A stretch of DNA of 64,000 nucleotides from Calliopsis andreniformis (lineage: Eukaryota; Arthropoda; Insecta; Hymenoptera; Andrenidae). Position 1 is the stretch's first letter. Every line of letters starts with the position of its first letter. Positions 13,166 to 25,591 of the stretch are shown here, piece by piece. The position numbers were made by a program, and so were the translations under genes. Where the stretch lies: the NCBI RefSeq assembly GCF_051401765.1, contig NW_027480507.1, forward strand, positions 1,488,001 through 1,552,000. Reading direction: 5' to 3'. The notes beneath the pieces are model-generated. The model made no database searches and was not told the DNA's origin. It saw only the letters and a program-made list of their open reading frames with translations.

Positions 13166-13333
13166 ACGGCCCTCAGTCATCAACAATCAGTTGTCAATCC
13201 TCAATCCTCAATAGAATATGCTCAATTCACAGCTTTCAATACTCAATACTCAATCTGCAATCTTCAAACCTCTATCCACAAACATCAATTCTCACCATTC
13301 AACCCTCAACACTCAGTCCTCAATATTCAATCC
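13166..13333 (+). repeat. Landmark module, family C
   Basis: Preceded by AACCT; has TCAGTCATCAAC, CAGCTTTC and CACCATTC (family C signature). Private variant AATATGCTC, shared only with the module at 54105. Confidence 0.88.
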
Positions 13334-14464
13334 TCAATACCCAATCCTCAATTTTCAATCCTCAACCCTCAATCCTCAATTCTCAATCCTCAATCCTCAA
13401 TCTTCAATCCTCATTCTTCAATCCTCAATACCCAATACTAAATCTTCAATCCTCAATCCTCAATCCTCAATTCTCAATCCTCAATCCTCAGTCTTCAGTC
13501 CTCAAACCTCAATCCTCAACCCTCAGCCCTCATCGTCAATCCTCAATCCTCAGTTCTCAATCCTCAATCTTCAATACCCAATACTCAATCTTCAGCCCTC
13601 TGTCCTCAATTCTCAATCCTCAATCCTCAATCCTCAATCCTCAATCGTCAGTCTTCAATCCTCAATACTCAGTCTTCAATCCTCAATCCTCAATCCTGAA
13701 TCCTCAATCCTCATTCTACAATCCTCAATACTCAATCCTCAATCTTCAATCCTCAATCCTCGATCCTCAATTCTCAATCCTCCATTCTCAGTCCTCAGTC
13801 CTCAGTCCTCAAACCTCTATCCTCAACCCTCAGCCCTCACCCTCAATCCTCAATGCTCAACCTTCAATCCTCAATCCGCAATGCTCAATATTCAATCATC
13901 AATCCTCAATCCTCAGTCCTCAAACCTCAATTCTGAATCCTCAATCCTGAATCCTCAATCTTCAATCCTCAATCCCCAATCCTCAATCTTCAATCCTCAA
14001 TACTCAATCTTCAATCATCAATCCTCAATCCTCAATCCTCAATCCTCAATCCTCAGTCCTCATTCTTCAATCCTCAATACTCAATCTGCAATTCTCAATC
14101 CTCAATCCTCAATCCTCAAACCTCATACTTCAACCCTCAATACCGAATCCTCAATCTTCAATACACAATCCCCAATCCTCAATTCTCAATCCTGAATCCT
14201 CAATCCTCATACTTCAAACATCAATACTCAACCCTCAGTCCTCGTCCTCAGTCCACAACACTCAATCCTCAATCCTCAATCTTCAATCATCAATATTCAA
14301 TATTCAATACTCAATCAGCAATCCTCAATCCTCGTCCCTCAATCCTCAGTGTTCAATCCTGAATACCCAATCCTCAATCTTCAATCCTCAATCCTCAATC
14401 CTCAATCCTCAATCCTCAGTCCTCAAACCTCAATCCTGAATCCTCAATCCTGAATCCTCAATCT

Positions 14465-14618
14465 TCGGCCCTCAGTCCTCAACAATCAATTGTCAATCCT
14501 CAATCCTCAGTAGAATATCCTCAGTTCAGAGTTTTCAATATGCTATACAGAATCTGCAATCTTCAAATCTCTATCCACAAACATCAATTCTCATCACTCA
14601 ACCCTCAACACTCAGTCC
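14465..14618 (+). repeat. Landmark module, family B
   Basis: Opens TCGGCCC with AATCAATTGTC; unique TATGCTATAC inside. The tail leads into TCCCCAATCC rather than CATATCC. It is not followed by a D module. Confidence 0.86.
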
Positions 14619-15199
14619 CCAATCCTCAATCTTCAATCCTCAATCCTCAATCCTCAATCCTCAATCCTCAATCTTCAATCATCAATACTCAATGCTCAAT
14701 CCTCAAACCTCAATCCTCAACCCTCAATCTTCATTCCTCAATCCTCAATCCTCAATCTTCAATCCTCATTGTTCAATCCTCAATACCCAATCCTCAATCT
14801 TCAATCCTCAATCCTCAATCCCCAAATCTCTATCCTCAATCCTCGATCCTCATACCTCAAACATCAATACTCAACCCTCAGTCCTCGTCCTCCATCCACA
14901 ACCCTCAATCCTCAATCATCAATCCTCAATCCTCAGTCCCCAAACCTCAATCCTCAATCTTCAATCCTGAATACTCAATCTTCAATCCACAATCCTCAAT
15001 ACTCAATCCTCAATCCTCAATCCTCAATCGCCAGTCTTCAATCCACAATACTCAATCTTCAATCCTCAATCCTCAATCCTCAATCCTCAATCGTCATTCT
15101 TCAATCCTCAATACCCAATCCTCAGTCTTCAATCCTCAATCCTCAATTCTCAATTCTCAATCCTCAATCCTCAGTCCTCAGTCCTCAAACCTCAATCCT

Positions 15200-17000
15200 C
15201 AACCCTCAGCCCTCAGCCCTCATCCTCAATCCTCAATCCACAATCCTCAATCTTCAATCTTCAATCCTCAATACTCAATCTTCAATCCTCAATCCTCAGT
15301 CCTCAAACATCAATTCTGAATCCTCAATCCTGAATTCTCAATCTACGGCCCCCAGTCATCAACAATCAGTTGTCAATCCTCAATCCTCAATAGAATATCC
15401 TCAATTCACAGCTTTCAATACTCAATACTCAATCTGCAATCTTCAAACCTCTATCCACAAACATCAATTCTCACCACTCAATCCTCAACACTCAGTCCTC
15501 AATATTCAATCCTCAATCCTCAATCCTCAATCCTCAATCGTCAATCTTCATTCCTCAATACGCAATCTTCAATCCTCAATCCTCAATCCTCAATCCTCAA
15601 TCCTCATTCTTCAATCCTCAAAACCCAATCCTCAATCTTCAATCCTCAATCCTCAATCCTCAATTCTCAATCCTCAATCCTCAATCTTCAATCCTCATTC
15701 TTCAATCCTCAATACCCAATACTCAATCTTCAATCCTCAATCCTCAATCCTCAATACTCAACCGGCAATCCCCAATCCTCAATCCTCAACACTCAATCCT
15801 CAATCCTCATTCTTCAATCCTCAATACCGAATCCTCAATCGTCAATCCTCAATCCTCAACCCTCAATCGTCAATCTTCAATCCTGAATACGCAATCTTCA
15901 ATCCTCAATCCTCAATCCTCAATCCTCAATCCTCATTCTTCAATCCTCAATACCCAATCCTCAATTTTCAATCCTCAACCCTCAATCCTCAATTCTCAAT
16001 CCTCAATCCTCAATCTTCAATCCTCATTCTTCAATCCTCAATACCCAATACTAAATCTTCAATCCTCAATCCTCAATCCTCAATTCTCAATTCTCAAACC
16101 TCAGTCTTCAGTCCTCAAACTTCAATCCTCAACCCTCAGCCCTCATCGTCAATCCTCAATCCTCAGTCCTCAATCCTCAATCTTCAATACCCAATACTCA
16201 ATCTTCAGCCCTCTGTCCTCAATTCTCTATCCTCAATCCTCAATCCTCAATCCTCAATCCTCAATCCTCAATCCTCAATCGTCAATCTTCAATCCTCAAT
16301 ACGCAATCTTCAATCCTCTATCCTCAATCCTCAATCCTCAATCCTCATTCTTCAATCCCCAATACCCAATCCTCAATCTTCAATCCTCAATCCTCAATCC
16401 TTAATTCTCAATCCTCAATCCTCAACCCTCAATCTTCATTCCTCAATCCTCAATCCTCAATCTTCAATCCTCATTCTTCAATCCTCAATACCCAATCCTC
16501 AATCTTCAATCCTCAATCCTCAATCCCCAAATCTCAATCCTCAATCCTCAATCCTCAATCGTCAATCTTCAATCCTCAATACGCAATCTTCAATCCTCAA
16601 TCCTCAATCCCCAGTCCTCAATCCTCATTCTTCAATCCTCAATACCCAATCCTCAATCTTCAATCCTCAATCCTCAATCCTCAATTCTCAATCCTCAATC
16701 CTCAATCTTCAATCCTCATTCTTCAATCCTCAATACCCAATACTCAATCTTCAATCCTCAATCCTCAATCCTCAATACTCAGTCCTCAATCCTCAGTCCT
16801 CAGTCGTCAAACCTCAATCCTCAACCCTCAGCCCTCATCGTCAATCCTCAATCCTCAGTCCTCAATCCTCAATCTTCAATCCTCAATACTCATTCTTCAA
16901 TCCTCAATCCTCAATACTCAATCCTCAATCCTCAATCCTCAATCGCCAGTCTTCAATCCACAATACTCAATCTTCAATCCTCAATCCTCAATCCTCAATC
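15200..17000 (+). repeat. ~1.8 kb block, copy 1 (offset ~39647)
   Basis: Matches ~54.85-56.64 kb, including the rare AACCGGCAA (ACCGGCAATC at 15761 and 55408). The offset drops by one heptamer before ~16941. Scattered single-base differences show this is older than the 6001-bp pair. Confidence 0.78.
15345..15512 (+). repeat. Landmark module, family C variant
   Basis: Family C features TCATCAAC and CAGCTTTC, but reads GGCCCCCAG and CACCACTCAATC. Its flanks pair with those of the module at 54992. Confidence 0.85.
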
Positions 17001-17145
17001 CTCAATCCTCATTCTTCTATCCTCAATACCCAATACTCAGTCTTCAATCCTCAATCCTCAATACTCAATTCTCAATCCTCAATCCTCAGTCCTCAGTCCT
17101 CAATCCTCAATACTCAATCCTCAATCCTCAATCCTCAATGTTCAA

Positions 17146-17154
17146 CCCGCGATA
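17146..17154 (+). repeat. CCCGCGATA marker site
   Basis: Followed by CCCAATCC instead of CACAATCC; preceded by AATGTTCAA. Confidence 0.85.
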
Positions 17155-17529
17155 CCCAATCCTCAATGTTCAATCCTCAATACTCAATCCTCAATCCTCA
17201 ATCCTCAATCCTCAATCATCAATCCTCAATCTTCAGTCCCCAAACCTCAATCCTCAATCTTCAATCCTCAATACTCAATCTTCAATCCTCAATCCTCAAT
17301 ACTCAATCCTCTATCCTCAATCCTCAATCGCCAGTCTTCAATCCACAATACTCAATCTTCAATCCTCAATCCTCAATCCTCAATCCTCAATCCTCAATCC
17401 TCATTCTTCCATCCTCAATACCCAATCCTCAGTCTTCAATCCTCAATCCTCAATTCTCAATTCTCAATCCTCAGTCCTCGATCCTCATCCCTCAAACATC
17501 AATACACAACCCTCAGTCCTCGTCCTCAA

Positions 17530-18418
17530 TCCACAACCCTCAGCCCTCATCGTCAATGCTCAATCCTCAGTCCTCAATCCTCAATCTTCAGTCCCCAATA
17601 CTCAATCTTCAACCCTCTGTCCTGAATTCTCAATCCTCAATCCTCAATCATCAATCCTCCATCCTCAATCCTCAATCCTCAATCGTCAGTCTTCAATCCT
17701 CAACACTCAGTCTTCAATCCTCAATCCTCAACCCTGAATCCTCAATCCTCATTCTTCAATCCTCAATACCCAATCCTCAATCTTCAATCCTCAATCCTCA
17801 ATCCTCAATTCCCAATCCTCCATCCTCAGTCCTCAGTGCTCAAACCTCTATCCTCAACCCTCAGCCCTCATCCTCAATCCTCAATCCTCAATCTTCAATC
17901 CTCAATCCGCAATCCTCAATATTCAATCATCAATCCTCAATCCTCAGTCCTCAAACCTCAACTCTGAATCCTCAATCCTGAATCCTCTATCTTCAATCCT
18001 CAATCCCCAATCCTCAAACTTCAATCCTCAATACTCAATCTTCAATCATCAATCCTCAATCCTCAATCCTCAATCCTCAATCCTCAATCCTCAATCTTCA
18101 ATCCTCAATACTCAATCTGAAATTCTCAATCCTCAATCCTCAATCCTCATACCTCATTCTTCAATCCTCAATACCGAATCCTCAATCTTCAATACTCATT
18201 CCTCAATCCTCAATTCTCAATCCTGAATCCTCAATCCTCACACTTCAAACATCAGTACTCAACCCACAGTCCTCGCCCTCAGTCCACAACCCTCAATCCT
18301 CAATCCTCAATCTTCAATCATCAATACTCAATCTTCAATCCTCAATCCTCAATACTCAATCCTCAATCCTCAATCCTCAGTCGCCTGTCTTCAATCCTCA
18401 ATACTCAATCTTCAATCC
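17530..18418 (+). repeat. Block related to 2.16-3.05 kb, single 370-bp unit
   Basis: Starts with the GTCAATGCTC series (17554, offset 15368 from 2186) and runs to AGTCGCCTGT at 18379. It carries one copy of the unit that is doubled at 2651-3390. Confidence 0.78.
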
Positions 18419-20230
18419 GCAATCCTCAATCCTCAATCCTCAATCCTCATTCTTCAATCCTCAATACCCAATGCTCAATCTTCAATCCTCAATCCTCAAT
18501 TCTCAATTCTCAATCCTCAATCCTCAGTCCTCAGTCCTCAAACCTCAATCCTCAACACTCAGCCCCCATCCTCAATCCTCAATCCTCAATCCTCAATCCT
18601 CAATCTTCAATCCTCAATACTCAATCTTCAATCCTCAATCCTCAGTCCTCAAACCTCAATTCTGAATCCTCAATCCTGAATTCTCAATCTAGGGCCCTCA
18701 GTCCTCAACAATCAGTTGTCAATACTCAATCCTCAATAGAATATCCTCAATTCACAGTTTTCAATACTCAATACTCAATCTGCAAACTTCAAACCTCTAT
18801 CCACAAACATCAATTCTCATCACTCAACCCTCAACACTCAGTCCTCAATATTCAATCCTCAATCCTCAGTCCTCAATCCTCAATCCTCAATCGTCAATCT
18901 TCAATCCTCAATACGCAATCTTCAATCCTCAATCCTCAATCCTCAAGCCTCAATCCTCATTCTTCAATCCTCAATACCCAATCCTCAATTTTCAATCCTC
19001 AACCCTCAATCCTCAATTCTCAATCCTCAATCCTCAATCTTCAATCCTCATTCTTCAATCCTCAATACCCAATCCTCAATCTTCAATCCTCAATCCTCAA
19101 TCCTCAATTCTCGATCCTCAATCCTCAGTCTTCAGTCCTCAAACCTCAATCCTCAACCTCAGCCCTCATCGTCAATCCTCAATCCTCAGTCCTCAATCCT
19201 CAATCTTCAATACCCAATACTCAATCTTCAGCCCTCTGTCCTCAATCCTCAATCCTCAATCGTCAATCTTCAATCCTCAATACGCAATCTTCAATCCTCA
19301 ATCCCCAATCCGCAATCCTCAATCCTCATTCTTCAATCCTCAAAACGCAATCCTCAATCTTCAATCCTCAATCCTCAATCCTCAATTCTCAATCCTCAAT
19401 CCTCAATCTTCAATCCTCATTCTTCAATCCTCAATACCCAATACACAATCTTCAATCCTCAATCCTCAATCCTCAATTCCCAGTCCTCAATCCTCTGTCC
19501 TCAGTCCTCACACCTCAATCCTCAACCATCAGCCCTCATCGTCAATCCTCAATCCTCAGTCCTCAATCCTCAACCTTCAATCCTCAATACTCAATCTTCA
19601 ATCCTCAATCCTCAATTCTCAATCCTCAATCCTCAATCCTCAATCCTCAATCCTCAATCCTCAATCGTCAGTCTTCAATCCTCAATACCCAATCTTCAAT
19701 CCTCACTCCTCAATCCTCCATTCTCAATCCTCAATCCTCATTCTTCAATCCTCAATACCTAATCCTCAATCTTCAATCCTGAATCCTCAATCCTCAATTC
19801 TCAATCCTCATTCCTCAGTCCTCAGACCTCAAACCTCAATCCTCAACCCTCAGCCCTCATACTCAATCCTCAATCCTCAATCTACAATCCTCAATACGCA
19901 ATCTTCAATCCTCAATCCCCAATCCGCAATCCTCAATCCTCATTCTTCAATCCTCAAAACGCAATCCTCAATCTTCAATCCTCAATCCTCAATCCTCAAT
20001 TCTCAATCCTCAATCCTCAATCTTCAATCCTCATTCTTCAATCCTCAATACACAATACACAATCTTCAATCCTCAATCCTCAATCCTCAATTCCCAGTCC
20101 TCAATCCTCCGTCCTCAGTCCTCACACCTCAATCCTCAACCATCAGCCCTCATCGTCAATCCTCAATCCTCAGTCCTCAATCCTCAACCTTCAATCCTCA
20201 ATACTCAATCTTCAATCCTCAATCCTCAAT
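18419..20230 (+). repeat. Heptamer array with D module and local repetition
   Basis: Contains the unpaired D module at 18691. The series around CCCCAATCCGCAA and AAAACGCAAT (about 19.30-19.87 kb) is repeated about 0.61 kb later (19.92-20.47 kb). Confidence 0.75.
18691..18858 (+). repeat. Landmark module, family D, unpaired
   Basis: Opens AGGGCCC but reads GTTGTCAATAC (not GTTGTTAATAC) and CTGCAAACTTC. It is the only D module without a B module 343 bp upstream. Confidence 0.85.
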
Positions 20231-20973
20231 TCTCAATCCTCAATCCTCAATCCTCAATCCTCAATCCTCAATCCTCAATCGTCAGTCTTCAATCCTCAAT
20301 ACCCAATCTTCAATCCTCACTCCTCAATCCTCCATTCTCAATCCTCAATCCTCATTCTTCAATCCTCAATACCTAATCCTCAATCTTCAATCCTGAATCC
20401 TCAATCCTCAATTCTCAATCCTCATTCCTCAGTCCTCAGACCTCAAACCTCAATCCTCAACCCTCAGCCCTCATACTCAATCCTCAATCCTCAATCTACA
20501 ATTCTCAATACTCAATCCTCAATACTCAATCTTCAACCCTCAATCCTCAGTCCTCAAACCTCAATTCTGAATCCTCAATCCTGCATCCTCAATCTTCAAT
20601 CCTCAATCCCCAATCCTCAATCTTCAATCCTCAATCCTCAATCCTCAATCCTCAATCCTCAATCTTCAATCCTCAATACTCAATCTTCAATCCTCAATCC
20701 TCTATCCTCAATCCTCAATCCTCAATCCTCAAACCTCAATCTTCAATCCTCAATCCTCAATCTTCAATCCTCTATACTCAATCCTCAATACTCAAACTTC
20801 AATCCTCAATCCTCAGTCCTCAAACTTCAATTCTGAATCCTCAATCATGAATCCTCAATCTTCAATCCTCAATCGCCAATCCTCAATCTTCAATCCTCAA
20901 TCCTCAATCCTCAATCCTCAATCCTCAGTCCTCAAACCTCAATTCTGAATCCTCAATCCTGAATTCTCAATCT

Positions 20974-21141
20974 ACGGCCCTCAGTCCTCAACAATCAGTT
21001 GTCAATCCTCAATCCTCAATAGAATATCCTCAATTCACAGTTTTGAATACTCAATACTCAATCTGCAATCTTCAAACCTCTATACACAAACATCAATTCT
21101 CATCACTCAACCCTCAACACTCAGTCCTCAATATTCAAACC
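20974..21141 (+). repeat. Landmark module, family A
   Basis: Ends TATTCAAACC instead of TATTCAATCC, a variant shared with the modules at 25424, 27135 and 29370. Confidence 0.88.
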
Positions 21142-22656
21142 TCAATCCTCAGTCCTCAATCCTCAATCCTCAATCGTCAATCTTCAATCCTCAATACGCA
21201 ATCTTCAATCCTCAATCCTCAATCCTCAAGCCTCAATCCTCATTCTTCAATCCTCAATACCCAATCCTCAATTTTCAATCCTCAACCCTCAATCCTCAAT
21301 TCTCAATCCTCAATCCTCAATCTTCAATCCTCATTCTTCAATCCTCAATACCCAATACTAAATCTTCAATCCTCAATCCTCAATCCTCAATTCTCAATCC
21401 TCAATCCTCAGTCTTCAGTCCTCAAACCTCAATCCTCAACCTCAGCCCTCATCGTCAATCCTCAATCCTCAGTCCTCAATCCTCAATCTTCAATACCCAA
21501 TACACAATCTTCAGCCCTCTGTCCTCAATCCTCAATCCTCAATCGTCAATCTTCAATCCTCAATACGCAATCTTCAATCCTCAATCCCCAATCCGCAATC
21601 CTCAATCCTCATTCTTCAATCCTCAAAACGCAATCCTCAATCTTCAATCCTCAATCCTTAATACTCAATTCTCAATCCTCAATCCTCAATCTTCAATCCT
21701 CATTCTTCAATCCTCAATACCCAATACTCAATCTTCAATCCTCAATCCTCAATCCTCAATTCTCAGTCCTCAATCCTCTGTCCTCAGTCCTCACACCTCA
21801 ATCCTCAACCATCAGCCCTCATCGTCAATCCTCAATCCTCAGTCCTCAATCCTCAATCTTCAATCCTCAATACTCAATCTTGAATCCTCAATCCTCAATT
21901 CTCAATCCTCAATCCTCAATCCTCAATCCTCAATCCTCAATCCTCAATCCTCAATCGTCAGTCTTCAATCCTCAATACCCAATCTTCAATCCTCACTCCT
22001 CAATCCTCCATTCTCAATCCTCAATCCTCATTCTTCAATCCTCAATACCTAATCCTCAATCTTCAATCCTGAATCTTCAATCCTCAATTCTCAATCCTCA
22101 TTCCTCAGTCCTCAGACCTCAAACCTCAATCCTCAACCCTCAGCCCTCACCCTCAATCCTCAATCCTCAATCTACAATCCTCAATACTCAATCCTCAATA
22201 CTCAATCTTCAATCCTCAATCCTCAGTCCTCAAACCTCAATTCTGAATCCTCAATCCTGCATCCTCAATCTTCAATCCTCAATCCCCAATCCTCAATCTT
22301 CAATCCTCAATCCTCAATCCTCAATCCTCAATCCTCAATCTTCAATCCTCAATACTCAATCTTCAATCCTCAATCCTCTATCCTCAATCCTCAATCCTCA
22401 ATCCTCAAACCTCAATCTTCAATCCTCAATCCTCAATCTTCAATTCTCTATCCTCAATCCTCAATACTCAAACTTCAATCCTCAATCCTCAGTCCTCAAA
22501 CTTCAATTCTGAATCCTCAATGCTGAATCCTCAATCTTCAATCGTCAATCGCCAATCCTCAATCTTCAATCCTCAATCCTCAATCCTCAATCCTCAATCC
22601 TCAATCCTCAGTCCTCAAACCTCAATTCTGAATCCTCAATCCTGAATTCTCAATCT

Positions 22657-22824
22657 ACGGCCCTCAGTCCTCAACAATCAGTTGTCAATCCTCAATCCTC
22701 AATAGAATATCCTCAATTCACAGTTTTGAATACTCAATACTCAATCTGCAATCTTCAAACCTCTATACACAAACATCAATTCTCATCACTCAACCCTCAA
22801 CACTCAGTCCTCAATATTCAATCC
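22657..22824 (+). repeat. Landmark module, family A
   Basis: Ends TATTCAATCC and is followed by CCTCGATCC, a variant shared with the module 8396 bp downstream. Confidence 0.88.
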
Positions 22825-23754
22825 TCAATCCTCAATCCTCGATCCTCAATCGTCAATCTTCAATCCTCTATACGCAATCTTCAATCCTCCATCCTCAACA
22901 CTCAATCCTCAATCCTCATTCTTCAAACCTCAATACCCAATCCTCAATCCTCAGTCCTCAATCCTCAACCTTCAATCCTCAATACTCAATCTTCAATCCT
23001 CAATCCTCAATTCTCAATCCTCAATCCTCAATCCTCAATCCTCAATCCTCAATCCTCAATCGTCAGTCTTCAATCCTCAATACCCAATCTTCAATCCTCA
23101 CTCCTCAATCCTCCATTCTCAATCCTCAATCCTCATTCTTCAATCCTCAATACCTAATCCTCAATCTTCAATCCTGAATCCTCAATCCTCAATTCTCAAT
23201 CCTCATTCCTCAGTCCTCAGACCTCAAACCTCAATCCTCAACCCTCAGCCCTCATACTCAATCCTCAATCCTCAATCTACAATTCTCAATACTCAATCCT
23301 CAATACTCAATCTTCAACCCTCAATCCTCAGTCCTCAAACCTCAATTCTGAATCCTCAATCCTGCATCCTCAATCTTCAATCCTCAATCCCCAATCCTCA
23401 ATCTTCAATCCTCAATCCTCAATCCTCAATCCTCAATCCTCAATCTTCAATCCTCAATACTCAATCTTCAATCCTCAATCCTCTATCCTCAATCCTCAAA
23501 CCTCAATCCTCAAACCTCAATCTTCAATCCTCAATCCTCAATCTTCAATCCTCTATACTCAATCCTCAATACTCAAACTTCAATCCTCAATCCTCAGTCC
23601 TCAAACTTCAATTCTGAATCCTCAATCCTGAATCCTCAATCTTCAATCCTCAATCGCCAATCCTCAATCTTCAATCCTCAATCCTCAATCCTCAATCCTC
23701 AATCCTCAGTCCTCAAACCTCAATTCTGAATCCTCAATCCTGAATTCTCAATCT
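22657..23754 (+). repeat. Short recombinant unit (1098 bp)
   Basis: The first ~290 bp follow the unit starting at 31053. From ~22945 the sequence follows 24.61-25.42 kb instead (offset 1669). This looks like a deletion hybrid made by unequal exchange between two unit types. Confidence 0.78.
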
Positions 23755-23922
23755 ACGGCCCTCAGTCCTCAACAATCAGTTGTCAATCCTCAATCCTCAA
23801 TAGAATATCCTCAATTCACAGTTTTGAATACTCAATACTCAATCTGCAATCTTCAAACCTCTATACACAAACATCAATTCTCATCACTCAACCCTCAACA
23901 CTCAGTCCTCAATATTCAATCC
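23755..23922 (+). repeat. Landmark module, family A
   Basis: Ends TATTCAATCC, unlike the other heads of the 20-30 kb unit series. Confidence 0.88.
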
Positions 23923-25423
23923 TCAATCCTCAGTCCTCAATCCTCAATCCTCAATCGTCAATCTTCAATCCTCAATACGCAATCTTCAATCCTCAATCCT
24001 CAATCCTCAAGCCTCAATCCTCATTCTTCAATCCTCAATACCCAATCCTCAATTTTCAATCCTCAACCCTCAATCCTCAATTCTCAATCCTCAATCCTCA
24101 ATCTTCAATCCTCATTCTTCAATCCTCAATACCCAATACTAAATCTTCAATCCTCAATCCTCAATCCTCAATTCTCAATCCTCAATCCTCAGTCTTCAGT
24201 CCTCAAACCTCAATCCTCAACCTCAGCCCTCATCGTCAATCCTCAATCCTCAGTCCTCAATCCTCAATCTTCAATACCCAATACACAATCTTCAGCCCTC
24301 TGTCCTCAATCCTCAATCCTCAATCGTCAATCTTCAATCCTCAATACGCAATCTTCAATCCTCAATCCCCAATCCGCAATCCTCAATCCTCATTCTTCAA
24401 TCCTCAAAACGCAATCCTCAATCTTCAATCCTCAATCCTCAATCCTCAATTCTCAATCCTCAATCCTCAATCTTCAATCCTCATTCTTCAATCCTCAATA
24501 CACAATACACAATCTTCAATCCTCAATCCTCAATCCTCAATTCCCAGTCCTCAATCCTCCGTCCTCAGTCCTCACACCTCAATCCTCAACCATCAGCCCT
24601 CATCGTCAATCCTCAATCCTCAGTCCTCAATCCTCAACCTTCAATCCTCAATACTCAATCTTCAATCCTCAATCCTCAATTCTCAATCCTCAATCCTCAA
24701 TCCTCAATCCCCAATCCTCAATCCTCAATCGTCAGTCTTCAATCCTCAATACCCAATCTTCAATCCTCACTCCTCAATCCTCCATTCTCAATCCTCAATC
24801 CTCATTCTTCAATCCTCAATACCTAATCCTCAATCTTCAATCCTGAATCCTCAATCCTCAATTCTCAATCCTCATTCCTCAGTCCTCAGACCTCAAACCT
24901 CAATCCTCAACCCTCAGCCCTCATACTCAATCCTCAATCCTCAATCTACAATTCTCAATACTCAATCCTCAATACTCAATCTTCAACCCTCAATCCTCAG
25001 TCCTCAAACCTCAATTCTGAATCCTCAATCCTGCATCCTCAATCTTCAATCCTCAATCCCCAATCCTCAATCTTCAATCCTCAATCCTCAATCCTCAATC
25101 CTCAATCCTCAATCTTCAATCCTCAATACTCAATCTTCAATCCTCAATCCTCTATCCTCAATCCTCAATCCTCAATCCTCAAACCTCAATCTTCAATCCT
25201 CAATCCTCAATCTTCAATCCTCTATACTCAATCCTCAATACTCAAACTTCAATCCTCAATCCTCAGTCCTCAAACTTCAATTCTGAATCCTCAATCCTGA
25301 ATCCTCAATCTTCAATCCTCAATCGCCAATCCTCAATCTTCAATCCTCAATCCTCAATCCTCAATCCTCAATCCTCAGTCCTCAAACCTCAATTCTGAAT
25401 CCTCAATCCTGAATTCTCAATCT
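23755..25423 (+). repeat. 1669-bp unit headed by family A
   Basis: Tandem with the following 1711-bp unit, which it matches except for a 42-bp insertion and scattered substitutions (TATTCAATCC versus TATTCAAACC; TACACAATACAC versus TACCCAATACAC near 24500). Confidence 0.83.
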
Positions 25424-25591
25424 ACGGCCCTCAGTCCTCAACAATCAGTTGTCAATCCTCAATCCTCAATAGAATATCCTCAATTCACAGTTTTGAATAC
25501 TCAATACTCAATCTGCAATCTTCAAACCTCTATACACAAACATCAATTCTCATCACTCAACCCTCAACACTCAGTCCTCAATATTCAAACC
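25424..25591 (+). repeat. Landmark module, family A
   Basis: Ends TATTCAAACC; heads the 1711-bp unit. Confidence 0.88.

Larger units (their letters stand above)
12811..15200 (+). repeat. Heptamer array with C and B modules
   Basis: Mixed heptamer series around modules at 13166 and 14465. 13.3-14.2 kb resembles the 11.45-12.8 and 32.7-33.1 kb series. No non-satellite sequence. Confidence 0.75.
20233..22944 (+). repeat. ~2.7 kb duplicated block, copy 1 (offset 8396)
   Basis: Matches 28629-31340 with almost no differences seen (GAATCCTCAATGCTG near 22510 reads GAATACTCAATGCTG in copy 2). Includes two family A modules 1683 bp apart and the CCTCGATCC marker. Confidence 0.85.

Noticed and set aside
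14769..17981. 1070-codon forward open frame of Ser/Ile/Leu/Asn/Pro/Gln heptads
   Set aside because: Starts at TTG, has no domain, and repeats SILNPQS, which every forward frame gives automatically. Neighbouring frames hold equally open readings, and it crosses several block and module borders.
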